This document shows positions 1 through 7,880 of a stretch of DNA of 38,542 nt, one piece after another. Numbering within the stretch: position 1 is the stretch's first letter; every line of letters begins with the position of its first letter. The notes beneath the pieces were generated by a model, which saw only the letters and a program-made list of their open reading frames with translations, ran no database searches and had not been told where the DNA came from. Source of the stretch: Bacteroidales bacterium M8. Lineage in GTDB: Bacteria; Bacteroidota; Bacteroidia; Bacteroidales; Muribaculaceae. Made by a program: the position numbers and the translations under genes. The stretch spans positions 1 through 38,542 of the forward strand of contig LUJS01000014.1 of the NCBI GenBank assembly GCA_001689495.1, written 5' to 3'.

Positions 1-16
1 CATCTACACAGGTTTT

Positions 17-745
17 TTACCATGCCCCATGATTGCCCGACCATGAATATCCATTACCAAGCATGCGATAGGTTTCAACGAGTATGGCATTGTCGTTATT
101 CTGTTTGCCATGCTCTATTGCCTTATCCGCGAGTTCTATGCATTTATTTAACTCTCCCTGATACAAATACGCCCTCGCAAGGTCAATTCCGGCCCAGTCG
201 GTATATATATTCTCGGGGGCGAGCTTGAAATTGTCGTATGAGAGGGTGTAGTAATGCAACGCGCTCGACCAGTCGTAGAGTCGGTCGAATCCATCGGCGA
301 TGGTGCGGTAGACGAGTCCGAGCAGCAGGTGGTCTGATGTGGCGAGGGCATGTTTCTCGGCACGGAGGCCATCGACTATCGACTGTTCGTAGCGCTGGTG
401 ATAGTTGTTGACAACAGACGACATATAGAATGCCTCGGCCTTTTCGGCATGGGTGCCGTGCGTGGCGTAATAGTCAGTGCCAATGGCGATGAGCGAGTCG
501 TCATATACAGGCACGTAGGCCAGATGCCGCGCGCGGGTCAGCAGCACGGCATGCCGCGCCCGCGCGGCGTCGGTGCGGAGGGTGGCGGGGTCGATGGCGT
601 CGAGCAGGGCGATGGCCGAGTCGGGCGCCGACATCATCAGCGAGTCGGCACGATTCATCGCCTCGCCGACCCGGCGGGGAGTGCAGCCCTCGATGCCGAG
701 ACAGACGAGAACGGCGAGAGCGAGTATGTATATCAGTCGTCGCAT
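17..745 (-). CDS. TPR-type lipoprotein, shortened paralogue of the gene at 1445-3091
   Basis: The 242-residue product starts at ATG 745. It opens with a hydrophobic signal and a lipobox-like Cys in IEGC, so it is probably a periplasm-facing lipoprotein. The following 50 residues are almost identical to the paralogue at 1445-3091, and the rest looks like helical TPR repeats (for example YRTIADGFDRLYDWSSALHYY and ADKAIEHGKQ). Full-length relatives run to about 550 residues, with a membrane helix and a C-terminal helix-turn-helix. This one stops at TAA 17-19 in the middle of the TPR region. The stop comes just after a run of four G on the minus strand, and one other frame is open from there to the window edge, so a frameshift or decayed gene is possible. 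The neighbouring window is needed to decide. The first two thirds of the gene are GC-rich and the 3' end is visibly more AT-rich. Confidence 0.7.
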   Translation of the reverse strand: MRRLIYILALAVLVCLGIEGCTPRRVGEAMNRADSLMMSAPDSAIALLDAIDPATLRTDAARARHAVLLTRARHLAYVPVYDDSLIAIGTDYYATHGTHAEKAEAFYMSSVVNNYHQRYEQSIVDGLRAEKHALATSDHLLLGLVYRTIADGFDRLYDWSSALHYYTLSYDNFKLAPENIYTDWAGIDLARAYLYQGELNKCIELADKAIEHGKQNNDNAILVETYRMLGNGYSWSGNHGAW

Positions 746-756
746 AATTCCTGACA

Positions 757-764
757 CAAAGTTA
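757..764 (-). promoter_or_regulatory. Bacteroidota -7 box (TAACTTTG) for the left-edge TPR gene
   Basis: On the minus strand this reads TAACTTTG, a perfect match to TAnnTTTG. It ends only 11 nt before ATG 745, so transcription would start about 5 nt before the start codon. No convincing TTTG-like -33 element lies 19-20 nt upstream. Confidence 0.5.
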
Positions 765-801
765 GGCAAAAAAATGCGGCAGCAGAAATATTCCCAAAAA
801 A

Positions 802-881
802 GATTCACGGCCCCGGCAGGATTTATGCGGCTTATATTTGGTCCCTCACTCCAGAGAGCCCTTTCGCCGAGGCCGTGAATC
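802..881. repeat. 11-bp inverted repeat with a 58-nt spacer
   Basis: The arms at 802-812 (GATTCACGGCC) and 871-881 (GGCCGTGAATC) are perfect complements. They lie just upstream of the TPR gene promoter and next to the hairpin array. They could be a large stem, an operator, or the ends of a small non-autonomous element. Nothing in the sequence decides between these. Confidence 0.5.
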
Positions 882-911
882 AAGGTTTATGTCGTTTTCC
901 AGTCGTAGAGA

Positions 912-1197
912 CGTAGGTAGTTTGCCGCGCACCTACGGCGCGCCGTTGGGTGGGGTGCCGTTTCCCGGGGTTACGCACACCTATGGCGTGCTCACCCCGG
1001 GCTATTCCCACCCGACCGCCACGCGGTCGTTCACGCCCCACGGGGCGGATGGGCGTTTGGCCACCGCGTGTATGGGGTGCCACCCGCCCCGCCTTGTGCG
1101 GGGCTTGGGAACGTAGCCCCGAGGCAAGCCTCGGGGTGGACGGCCTTCCCCACCAATCCGGCCCCCGAATGGGGGTCGGGGAATACTCGCCCGGGCG
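912..1197. repeat. GC-rich array of consecutive hairpins, non-coding
   Basis: This stretch is the core of a gene-free interval (746-1444). It is made almost entirely of inverted repeats: arms 912-918/931-937, palindrome 936-945, 964-970/995-1001, 1021-1027/1063-1069 enclosing 1034-1039/1042-1047, 1086-1092/1098-1104, 1117-1125/1128-1136, 1162-1166/1171-1175, and palindrome 1188-1197. Short frames cross it on both strands, but they lack protein-like composition. It resembles, from memory, the palindromic Gly/Pro/Thr-rich spurious frames scattered in other Bacteroidales genomes, beginning with a GTAGAGACG-type motif. From 1220 to 1410 the sequence is AT-rich with no gene that I can see. Confidence 0.7.
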
Positions 1198-1413
1198 GAG
1201 ACGAATCGGAATTATCGGGTCGTTTTCACGGTTGCAAAGTTACAGCCTATTTTTGGATTAGGCTCAATTTTAAGGCCATAATCATTTGTCTTTTTTCTTT
1301 GTTTTTGCCAATGTAATCCACTGTAAATAAATAGCATACAAAAAATAGGCTTCTTTTTTATTTGTTCTTGTCGTAATTACAATATGAAAACCGACTGATT
1401 TACGGTAAAAAGA

Positions 1414-1441
1414 AACTCGTCAGAGGGGATTCTGACGAGTT
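1414..1441 (-). terminator. Rho-independent terminator of the glycan/TPR operon
   Basis: A 10-bp perfect stem (AACTCGTCAG/CTGACGAGTT) with an 8-nt loop lies 4 nt after the TPR gene stop. On the minus strand it is followed by TTCTTTTT, the usual layout of an intrinsic terminator. Confidence 0.85.
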
Positions 1442-1444
1442 CGT

Positions 1445-3091
1445 TCAACTTAACAGTTTGATGTATTTTTCCGGATCGGCTATGCCCGATTCTCTGATTC
1501 TTCTTTTTAGCCTCGCCTTGCGGTTGTAGACTGATTCAATCTTATCCTCGTTAAGCAATAATGCTATGGAGTTGGTGGAGAAGCCAAGCAGGGTATAGAG
1601 GAACAATAGATAGTCTGGAGTCTTGATGTCAGGCAAATCAGTCTTGAATTCTGCAACGATATTGTCGTATGCACGGTCTGCGATGGACTGCAATTCGGCT
1701 ATCTTTTTCGGATTGGAAGACATGTCGCCAATCAGCCTGTCGACTTTTTCGGATATGAGTTTCCTGTTCCTCGATGAACTTTCGAAAAGAGTACGGCAAA
1801 GCGAGTCAATTTCGGCAAACCTAGAGGCAAACAATTCCCTTATATTACGGTTGGCTGCATCAAGTTCTTCATTGCGGAATATGATTGTCTTTTTGAGTTC
1901 CTCGGCAAAAGATATGTTCTTCTCCATTTCGAGTCTATGTGCCCTTAATTTCTTTGAGATGAAGAACGACATGATCGCCATGACGAGCAACAGGGCCGTT
2001 ATGACGAGCCCTCTCCATATTTTGGTCTTTTCAAGCTCCATCTCTAGAATATGCCTTTCGTATTGATGATGCTCCGACAATGCTTTGTTGAAGTTCTGAT
2101 TCAATGAAGACACAAGCACGCTATCATTCATATTCAGATACTTGCGTGTACTCTCATATGCAAGTCTGTAATCGCCTTCGTTTTCAGCGGTTTCCGTAAG
2201 CAACATAAGGGCCTCCGCACTGGATTTGTCGGGCATGAGATTGTATATTCTCCGGGCCTTGTCGGTCTTGCCGGTTTGTAGACAGGCATTGCCGAAATGA
2301 TATATTGCATTTGTCGAATAATTCAGATTATTCGTCGAGTCAAGTTTCTCGTAAATGCCGATAGCCTTGTCATATTCATTGAGATAGCAATATGATTTGG
2401 CCAGAATCAAATATGAGTCAGCCAGATACTGATTGCCATTTTTTCCGGTTATCGAATCTATAAGCTCTATAGCCGATTGTTTTGAATGTTCGAAAAGATT
2501 GTTGTTGATATATGCCGATGCCAGACAGAGCTTGGCGTAATCCTTGAATGCCTGCTGGCCTGTCAATCCATAAAGACTATCGGCCATCACGGCATACTTG
2601 AGCTCCTCGGCGTTACGATAGGTCTTCTGATATAGCGATGAGATCTCCCCTGCGTTTCGGGCTGACCAGAATGGGTCGTCGAGGGTGCGGGCGAGGTCGA
2701 GGCTGCGGGTGAAGAGGACGAGTGCGCGTGGATAGTCCTTGGCGTTGTATGCCACTCGTCCGTGATAGAACAGGCTCAGCATCTGCGAGCGGGTGTCGGA
2801 CGTGCGGGCATAATAGTCGTCGGCAATCGAGATGAGCGAGTCGTCGGTGACGTCGACATAGTTCTTGTCGAGTGCCTGAGATAGCAGCAGCGCATGGCGT
2901 GCCCGCGCGGCGTCGGTGCGCAGGGTGGCGGGGTCGATGGCGTCGAGCAGGGCGAGGGCCGAGTCGGGCGCCGAGGTCATCAGCGAGTCGGCACGATTCA
3001 TCGCCTCGCCGACCCGGCGGGGAGTGCAGGCGCTGAGGGCCGTGAGCGACAGCAGGATGGATATGACGACTATGCGGGTGGTGCGGAGCAT
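1445..3091 (-). CDS. Lipoprotein with TPR repeats, one membrane helix and C-terminal helix-turn-helix (transcriptional regulator-like)
   Basis: The product has 548 residues from ATG 3091; the longer frame upstream lies inside the preceding glycosyltransferase gene. A signal with lipobox Cys22 (ALSAC) is followed by TPR-like helical pairs from about 25 to 340, a membrane helix at about 360-378, a coiled-coil at about 380-440, and a conserved C-terminus (about 490-535). That C-terminus reads DYLLFLYTLLGFS, then IALLL and VYNRKARLKRRI, which looks like a LuxR/SusR-type helix-turn-helix. This architecture is widespread in Bacteroidales and suggests a membrane-spanning sensor with a DNA-binding tail; no ligand can be inferred. 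The gene begins 22 nt after the glycosyltransferase gene and is probably the last gene of its operon. The codons for the first 140 residues are GC-rich and the rest is clearly AT-richer, a mosaic shared with the paralogue at 17-745. Confidence 0.85.
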   Translation of the reverse strand: MLRTTRIVVISILLSLTALSACTPRRVGEAMNRADSLMTSAPDSALALLDAIDPATLRTDAARARHALLLSQALDKNYVDVTDDSLISIADDYYARTSDTRSQMLSLFYHGRVAYNAKDYPRALVLFTRSLDLARTLDDPFWSARNAGEISSLYQKTYRNAEELKYAVMADSLYGLTGQQAFKDYAKLCLASAYINNNLFEHSKQSAIELIDSITGKNGNQYLADSYLILAKSYCYLNEYDKAIGIYEKLDSTNNLNYSTNAIYHFGNACLQTGKTDKARRIYNLMPDKSSAEALMLLTETAENEGDYRLAYESTRKYLNMNDSVLVSSLNQNFNKALSEHHQYERHILEMELEKTKIWRGLVITALLLVMAIMSFFISKKLRAHRLEMEKNISFAEELKKTIIFRNEELDAANRNIRELFASRFAEIDSLCRTLFESSSRNRKLISEKVDRLIGDMSSNPKKIAELQSIADRAYDNIVAEFKTDLPDIKTPDYLLFLYTLLGFSTNSIALLLNEDKIESVYNRKARLKRRIRESGIADPEKYIKLLS

Positions 3092-3113
3092 GGGGAATGT
3101 GGAGGGTGCGGGG

Positions 3114-4271
3114 TTAACGCCCGCCGGGGATGTGGCGATATTGGTCCATGGCCTTGTGATAGGTCTCCATGACCTGCTCGGCAAAGGTGCGGCGGTCGAA
3201 GCGGCTGATCCAGCGCCGGCCCTCGGCCACCATCTGCCGGCGCCGTGCGGGGTCGGAGAGTATGGCCTGTGCGGCGTCGGCAAACTGTCGGGGCGAGTCG
3301 GGGCTGACATAGAATGCCCCGGGGCCTCCGGCCTCTTCGAGACATGAGCCCGTGGCGGCGATGACGGGCGTGCCCGAGCCGATGGCCTCGAGCAGCGGCA
3401 GGCCGAAGCCCTCGTATCGCGACGGATAGGCGGCCACCTGTGCCATGGCATAGAGTGCGGGCAGGTCGGCTGTGGGCACGCCGTGGAGGCGCATCACCCT
3501 GTCGGCGAGGCCGAGGGCGGCTATGCGGCTGTCGAGCATTCGGCCATAGCTGTTACGCTCTCGCCCCACGGTGACGAGGCAAACGTCGGGCGGGAGCAGG
3601 GGGAGGGCCTCGACGGCGAGGAGCTGGTTCTTGCGCTGTTCGAGGGTGCCGACGCTGACGATGTATCGCTCGGGCAGTCGGTATCGTCCCCTGACCTCGT
3701 CGAGCATGGCGGGGGTGACGGGGCGCGAGAAGATGGGGTCGCATCCCTGATAGATGACGTCTATCTTTGACTCGGGGATGCCGTAGAGCTCGATGAGGTC
3801 GGCGCGAGTGCGCTCGCTGATGGCGATGACGCGGGTGGCGGCACGGGCCGCGCGGCTGAACTTGAAGTCGTAGAGCAGGCGGTCGGCGGGCTTGTAGTTG
3901 TCGGGGATGCGGCGGAATATCAGGTCGTGAATAGTGACCACCGAGGGTATGCCGGCCTTGTGGATGTCGAGCGGGAGTTCGTTGCTCAGGCCGTGATATA
4001 TCTCCGCCCCCTCGCGGCGCAACTGCGGGGCCAGTCCGCCCCAGTGGCGCCACAGGCCCGACAATAGCCGGCCGGTGGAGGTGTCGGGCGTCACCGTGCG
4101 CACTCCGGGCAGGTCGCATATCGCGGGCCGGTTGCGCGGCGGTCGGGCCGAGCACAGCAGATATTCGTTTTCGGGATATGCCTCGGCGATTGCGCTGACG
4201 GCATATCGGCTGTAGTTGCCCAGTCCGGTGTGGTTGAAGAATGCCCTTTTGGCGTCGAATGCTATGATCAT
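3114..4271 (-). CDS. Family 4 glycosyltransferase (group 1)
   Basis: The product has 385 residues and starts at ATG 4271. It has the GT-B two-Rossmann layout: an N-terminal half with the GLGNYSRY loop (16-23) and a C-terminal nucleotide-sugar half. The VSVGTLEQRKN stretch (206-215) and the EX7E motif Glu287/Glu295 in YEGFGLPLLEA are typical of retaining GT4 mannosyl- or glucosyltransferases. There is no membrane helix, so it is a cytoplasmic or membrane-associated enzyme adding a sugar from an NDP- or GDP-donor. The gene sits 24 nt after the LtaS-like gene, in the waaA-led operon, so LPS core or O-antigen-like glycan assembly is the likely role. Donor and acceptor cannot be read from the sequence. 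Confidence 0.9.
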   Translation of the reverse strand: MIIAFDAKRAFFNHTGLGNYSRYAVSAIAEAYPENEYLLCSARPPRNRPAICDLPGVRTVTPDTSTGRLLSGLWRHWGGLAPQLRREGAEIYHGLSNELPLDIHKAGIPSVVTIHDLIFRRIPDNYKPADRLLYDFKFSRAARAATRVIAISERTRADLIELYGIPESKIDVIYQGCDPIFSRPVTPAMLDEVRGRYRLPERYIVSVGTLEQRKNQLLAVEALPLLPPDVCLVTVGRERNSYGRMLDSRIAALGLADRVMRLHGVPTADLPALYAMAQVAAYPSRYEGFGLPLLEAIGSGTPVIAATGSCLEEAGGPGAFYVSPDSPRQFADAAQAILSDPARRRQMVAEGRRWISRFDRRTFAEQVMETYHKAMDQYRHIPGGR

Positions 4272-4295
4272 GTCTGCTGTGTATATGCGTGGGTG

Positions 4296-6140
4296 TCAGC
4301 GCCTGTCGAGGTCGCTGTAGATGGATTGGAGCATGGCCCGCATGAGACGGATGCGGCGCGGGTCGTCGTCGCCCTCGATGATGCGGTCGAGCTGGGTGTC
4401 GAGGGTGGTGTGCCCCTCGTCGTCGGCTATCATGATGCCGTTCTGGAATATGTGCAGCCCGAAGGGACGGGTGTAGGTGTCGGCCAGCACGTCGCGGCTG
4501 TAGGGGAAATGGCCGTGGTCGATGCCCATCTGTCCGAGCAGGGTGGCGGCGATGTCGGTCTGGCTGACGATGGTGCCGATGACGGCCGGGGCGTCCACGG
4601 CGCCACCTGCGAGGAGCAGCGGGATGTGGGAGTGGCGGCGATAGTCGGTGACCGGCTCGGGCAGGTTGAGGCTGTGGTCGGCCACGACGATCATCAGCAG
4701 GTTGTCCCACAGGCCCGATGCCTTGAGGCGGTCAGCCAACCGGCCCAGACAGTGGTCGGTGTATGCAAAGGCGTTGTCTATCCTGTCGTCGAGGCCCGAA
4801 TATGGGACATCGAACGGCTCGTGCGAGCTGAGTGTCTGCAGGGTGACCATCCACGGCTCGCTGCCCGCGGCGGTGAGGCGCTGCATCTCGTCGAACGTAC
4901 GCTCCATGACCGGGCCGTCGTGCACGCCCCACTTGCACGCGGGGGCCGACGAGGGGAAGTCGCTCTGGCTGACCAGCGTGTCGTGGCCCGAGGCGAGATA
5001 ATAGTCGTTCTTGTGCATTATGGACAGGTCGCCGCCGTGTATGGCTACGGTGGTGTACCCGTTGTCGCGCAGCGTGCGGGCCAGCGCGGGGAGGCCGGGG
5101 AGCTTTCGCGTGTGGCGTATGATGCTGGTGGTGGGCTGGGCGGGGTATCCGCTGAGTATGTTGACCAGTCCGCGGTCGGTGCGGAAGCTGCCCGCGGTGC
5201 ATCGGGTGAAGACGACACCCTCTGAGGCGAGTGCGCCGAAACAGGGCGTTACGCCCGGCTTGCCTCCGGTGGCCTCGCAGAATCCGGCACCGAAGCTCTC
5301 CCATATCACCACCAGTATGTTGGGCCTGTCGGTCTTGAGCAACCGCCGCTCGGGCGTACCCGAGACAGGTAAGAAGCCGTCGAGAATGGCGCGGCACTCG
5401 TCGTCGGGGAAAAACCGGAACGAGTCGGCAAAATCGTCGCGCGTGGTGAGCGAATATATCATCTGGAATCCCGGATTGAGGGCCCAGTGGTTGAGGAACT
5501 GATTGCCGCTGAAATAGACCACGCTGGGGTTGCGCGGACGTATGCCCAGACCGCGGGTGATGATGAAGAGCCCCGCGCCCGTGAACACAAAACAGAGGAC
5601 GATGACCAAATATCCCCACCACTGCAGGGCATCGGGCATGGCGCACAGGCTCAGGGCGAGCCTCGTGGCGCATTGGGCTACGGCGAAGAAGGTGGCCGAG
5701 ACCGCAATCCAAGCCGCGAGGGCCGTGGCCAGATACAGCCCCGAGACACTGGCGGTGGCGCCGCGCAGCGAGTGCAGGTAGGCGAAGACGGATGAGTCGA
5801 TCTTGAACTTCCAGAAACTGTAGAGCACTGTGTCGGCGGTGACCAGCAGTCCAACGGGCAGGGCCAGCAGGATGTTGAGCACGGTCATCACCGTGAGGCA
5901 CCCCGAGCCCGGAATGAGCGCGCACGCAGTCGCGGCCAACAGCACCGGCATGGCCAGATACGAGGCCATGACGGCGTCAGACACGAGGCCGTGGCGATAG
6001 ACCTCGGCGGTGTCGCGCAGGGTCAGCGGCCGCGCGCTGAGACGGCGGTTGAAAATGGCGAAGAGCGGTTTCTGCAGCAGTGCGAACCACAGCAGGCATC
6101 CTGTCCACCACAGGACGGTGAGTATGACGGGCGACAGCAT
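4296..6140 (-). CDS. LtaS-like membrane phosphotransferase/sulfatase-fold enzyme (alkaline phosphatase superfamily)
   Basis: The product has 614 residues. The N-terminal 200 contain about five membrane helices, and the rest is a periplasmic sulfatase-fold domain. PNILVVIWESFGAG (about 273-286) supplies the first metal-binding Glu. RTDRGLVNILSGYPAQP (about 320-336) carries the expected nucleophile Thr. Later motifs include HGGDLS, SSHEPFDVP and VVADHS, which fit metal-site residues. Relatives transfer phosphoglycerol or phosphoethanolamine from phospholipids onto glycans. In this LPS-type operon it probably decorates lipid A/core or a surface glycan, although a sulfatase-like role is not excluded. 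ATG 6140 overlaps the TGA of the preceding gene; GTG 6143 is an alternative start. A stop-start overlap of this kind suggests translational coupling. Confidence 0.85.
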   Translation of the reverse strand: MLSPVILTVLWWTGCLLWFALLQKPLFAIFNRRLSARPLTLRDTAEVYRHGLVSDAVMASYLAMPVLLAATACALIPGSGCLTVMTVLNILLALPVGLLVTADTVLYSFWKFKIDSSVFAYLHSLRGATASVSGLYLATALAAWIAVSATFFAVAQCATRLALSLCAMPDALQWWGYLVIVLCFVFTGAGLFIITRGLGIRPRNPSVVYFSGNQFLNHWALNPGFQMIYSLTTRDDFADSFRFFPDDECRAILDGFLPVSGTPERRLLKTDRPNILVVIWESFGAGFCEATGGKPGVTPCFGALASEGVVFTRCTAGSFRTDRGLVNILSGYPAQPTTSIIRHTRKLPGLPALARTLRDNGYTTVAIHGGDLSIMHKNDYYLASGHDTLVSQSDFPSSAPACKWGVHDGPVMERTFDEMQRLTAAGSEPWMVTLQTLSSHEPFDVPYSGLDDRIDNAFAYTDHCLGRLADRLKASGLWDNLLMIVVADHSLNLPEPVTDYRRHSHIPLLLAGGAVDAPAVIGTIVSQTDIAATLLGQMGIDHGHFPYSRDVLADTYTRPFGLHIFQNGIMIADDEGHTTLDTQLDRIIEGDDDPRRIRLMRAMLQSIYSDLDRR

Positions 6141-7153
6141 CACTCGGCATCGTGGTTAGAGGGGGCACCTTTCATGGCAGCGAGCACCTTGGCCACGATC
6201 ATGTCGGGCGAGATGCCGTGCATGCACTCGAAGTGTTCGCGCGGGCATGTAGGCTTGCCGGCCACCGAGCATGGCTGGCACTCGAGCCCGAGGCACACGG
6301 CGTTCTCCGGATTCTGGCGATAGGCCATGAAACCGCACGCGGGTGTTGTGCTGCCCCAGACCGACACCACGGGGGTACCTGCGAGCGAGGCCAGATGCTG
6401 GTTGGCCGAGTCCATGCTGACCATGGTGTCGAGCCTGCTCATCAGGGCTATCTCCTCCTCGATGCCATACTTGCCGGCCACCGAGACGATGCGCCTGTCG
6501 TCGTTGGCCCAAGCGTGCAGGTCGTGGGCCTCCTGACCCCTCGACCCGAACAGATAGACGTTGACCCCCGCAGCGGCCAGCTTGCGGGCCACGGCGCGAA
6601 TCAGTTCGGGGGGATATGTCTTGTTGTAGTATCTGGCAAAGGGAGCGATGCCCACGGCGGGGTGCGCGGGCTCGAACGGAGGCACGGCGGGGACGGTCTC
6701 GAATAGCGAGCGGAACGTCAGCTCGGCCTGATAGCCCAGGCGGGCAAACACATCGGCATAGCGGTCGCAATAGTTGCGCTGGGGAGTCTTGTCGCTGAAC
6801 AGCCGGCGCCGCTCCGAGCGGGTCTTGTCCACCATGGCCACGCGCACTCCGCGGACCAAGAACCAAGCGTCGATGACCCACGAGCGCAGCACGTTGTGAA
6901 GGTCGGCCACCGACTCGGGCCTCAGCTTGGCCAGTTCGCCGAGCAATTTCAACGTGCCCGCCGGGCCCTTGTGGCGGCCGCCGAGGTCGGCCTGCACCAC
7001 ATTGACGTTGGCGGGGGCGTTGATGAACAGCCGGGCAAAGAAGGGACGTGTCAGCACGTCGATCCTGAGCTCGGGATAGCGGCGCGCCACCGAATAGATG
7101 ACCGGGATGGTCATGGCGACGTCGCCGAGGGCCGAAAGCCTGATTACCAGCAT
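6140..7153 (-). CDS. Family 9 glycosyltransferase (heptosyltransferase-like)
   Basis: The product has 337 residues from ATG 7153, one nucleotide after the kdsB-like stop codon. The N-terminus LVIRLSALGDVAMTIPV is the classic GT9/WaaF-WaaC opening with the acceptor-binding Asp. The C-terminal half has MVSMDSANQHLASLAGTPVVSVWG (about 250-273), corresponding to the nucleotide-sugar binding D(S/T)xxxH region. A cluster of Cys (CLGLECQPCSVAGKPTC) near 293-309 occurs in many Bacteroidales members. The enzyme presumably transfers a heptose or related sugar to the Kdo-lipid A acceptor made by the upstream genes. Donor identity is inferred only at family level. Confidence 0.9.
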   Translation of the reverse strand: MLVIRLSALGDVAMTIPVIYSVARRYPELRIDVLTRPFFARLFINAPANVNVVQADLGGRHKGPAGTLKLLGELAKLRPESVADLHNVLRSWVIDAWFLVRGVRVAMVDKTRSERRRLFSDKTPQRNYCDRYADVFARLGYQAELTFRSLFETVPAVPPFEPAHPAVGIAPFARYYNKTYPPELIRAVARKLAAAGVNVYLFGSRGQEAHDLHAWANDDRRIVSVAGKYGIEEEIALMSRLDTMVSMDSANQHLASLAGTPVVSVWGSTTPACGFMAYRQNPENAVCLGLECQPCSVAGKPTCPREHFECMHGISPDMIVAKVLAAMKGAPSNHDAE

Positions 7154-7154
7154 G

Positions 7155-7880
7155 TCAGAGAGCCTTGAGATAGGCCTCGACGCCGGCGATGTCCTTGCGG
7201 TTGTCGACGCTCAGGCTCTTGCAGTGACAGTTGTAATAGTAGATGGGCTGGTGGTTTTCGAGAAAGCGGAACGAGTCGTTCTCCTCGATCTTCTCGATGG
7301 GGCCGCGGGGGGTATTGTGATAGAAGTCGAGAGCCTTGCGGGTGAACGCGCCCACGCCCACGAACTTGTGGAACACATAGTCCATCGCCCCCTTGGGATA
7401 GGGGATGGGCGAGCGCGAGATGAAGAGGCAGCGGTCGTCGGCGGCGGTGACGATCTTGAGGTTGGTGGCGTCGACCACCTCGACGGGGTTGGTGAAGTCG
7501 GTCATCAGGTTGGACACGAAGAAGTCGCCGGGCTTCAGTCCGTCGGGCACGCACTGCACGATGGCGTCGCGCGTCAGCAGGGGCTCGTCGCCGTTGACCA
7601 TCACGTAGAGGTCGGCCTCGATGCGGGTCGACACCTCATAAAGGCGCTCGGTGGCTGTGTCGTGGTCCGAGCGGGTCATCATCACCTCGGCGCCAAACGA
7701 CTCGGCGGCGGCCTTGATCTTCTCGCTGTCCGTGGCCACGATGACGCGCTCGAACATCTCTACCTCCTTGCAGTGCTCGTAGACCCACTGTATCATGGGC
7801 TTGCCGAGAATCAGTGCCAGAGGCTTCTCAAAAAAACGTGTCGACTCGGCGCGTGCCGGAATTACGCATATAATCTTCAT
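7155..7880 (-). CDS. kdsB: KdsB-like 3-deoxy-manno-octulosonate cytidylyltransferase (CMP-Kdo synthetase)
   Basis: The product has 241 residues, close to the 248 of E. coli KdsB. ATG 7880 overlaps the TGA of the acyltransferase gene (ATGA). It has the CTP-binding opening IPARAESTRFFEKPL (7-21), GKPMIQWVYE, IVATDSEKI, and VNGDEP with metal-binding Asp98. A second acidic residue, Asp226, falls in SVDNRKDI, where KdsB has a VDTPEDL-like motif. The middle and C-terminal segments diverge from typical KdsB (for example, the EMLEQLR-like segment is replaced by SFRFLENHQ). The nucleotide-activation fold is therefore secure, while the exact sugar (Kdo or another ulosonic acid) is inferred from the adjacent Kdo transferase gene. 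Confidence 0.75.
   Translation of the reverse strand: MKIICVIPARAESTRFFEKPLALILGKPMIQWVYEHCKEVEMFERVIVATDSEKIKAAAESFGAEVMMTRSDHDTATERLYEVSTRIEADLYVMVNGDEPLLTRDAIVQCVPDGLKPGDFFVSNLMTDFTNPVEVVDATNLKIVTAADDRCLFISRSPIPYPKGAMDYVFHKFVGVGAFTRKALDFYHNTPRGPIEKIEENDSFRFLENHQPIYYYNCHCKSLSVDNRKDIAGVEAYLKAL

Noticed and set aside
838..1316. Overlapping short frames across the hairpin array, with Gly/Pro/Thr-rich products
   Set aside because: They exist on several frames and both strands, follow the palindromes, have no promoter or codon pattern like neighbours, and are best explained as non-coding repeat.
4230..5225. Long plus-strand frame opposite the LtaS-like gene
   Set aside because: It is the antisense shadow of a conserved protein; high GC suppresses stops in that frame.
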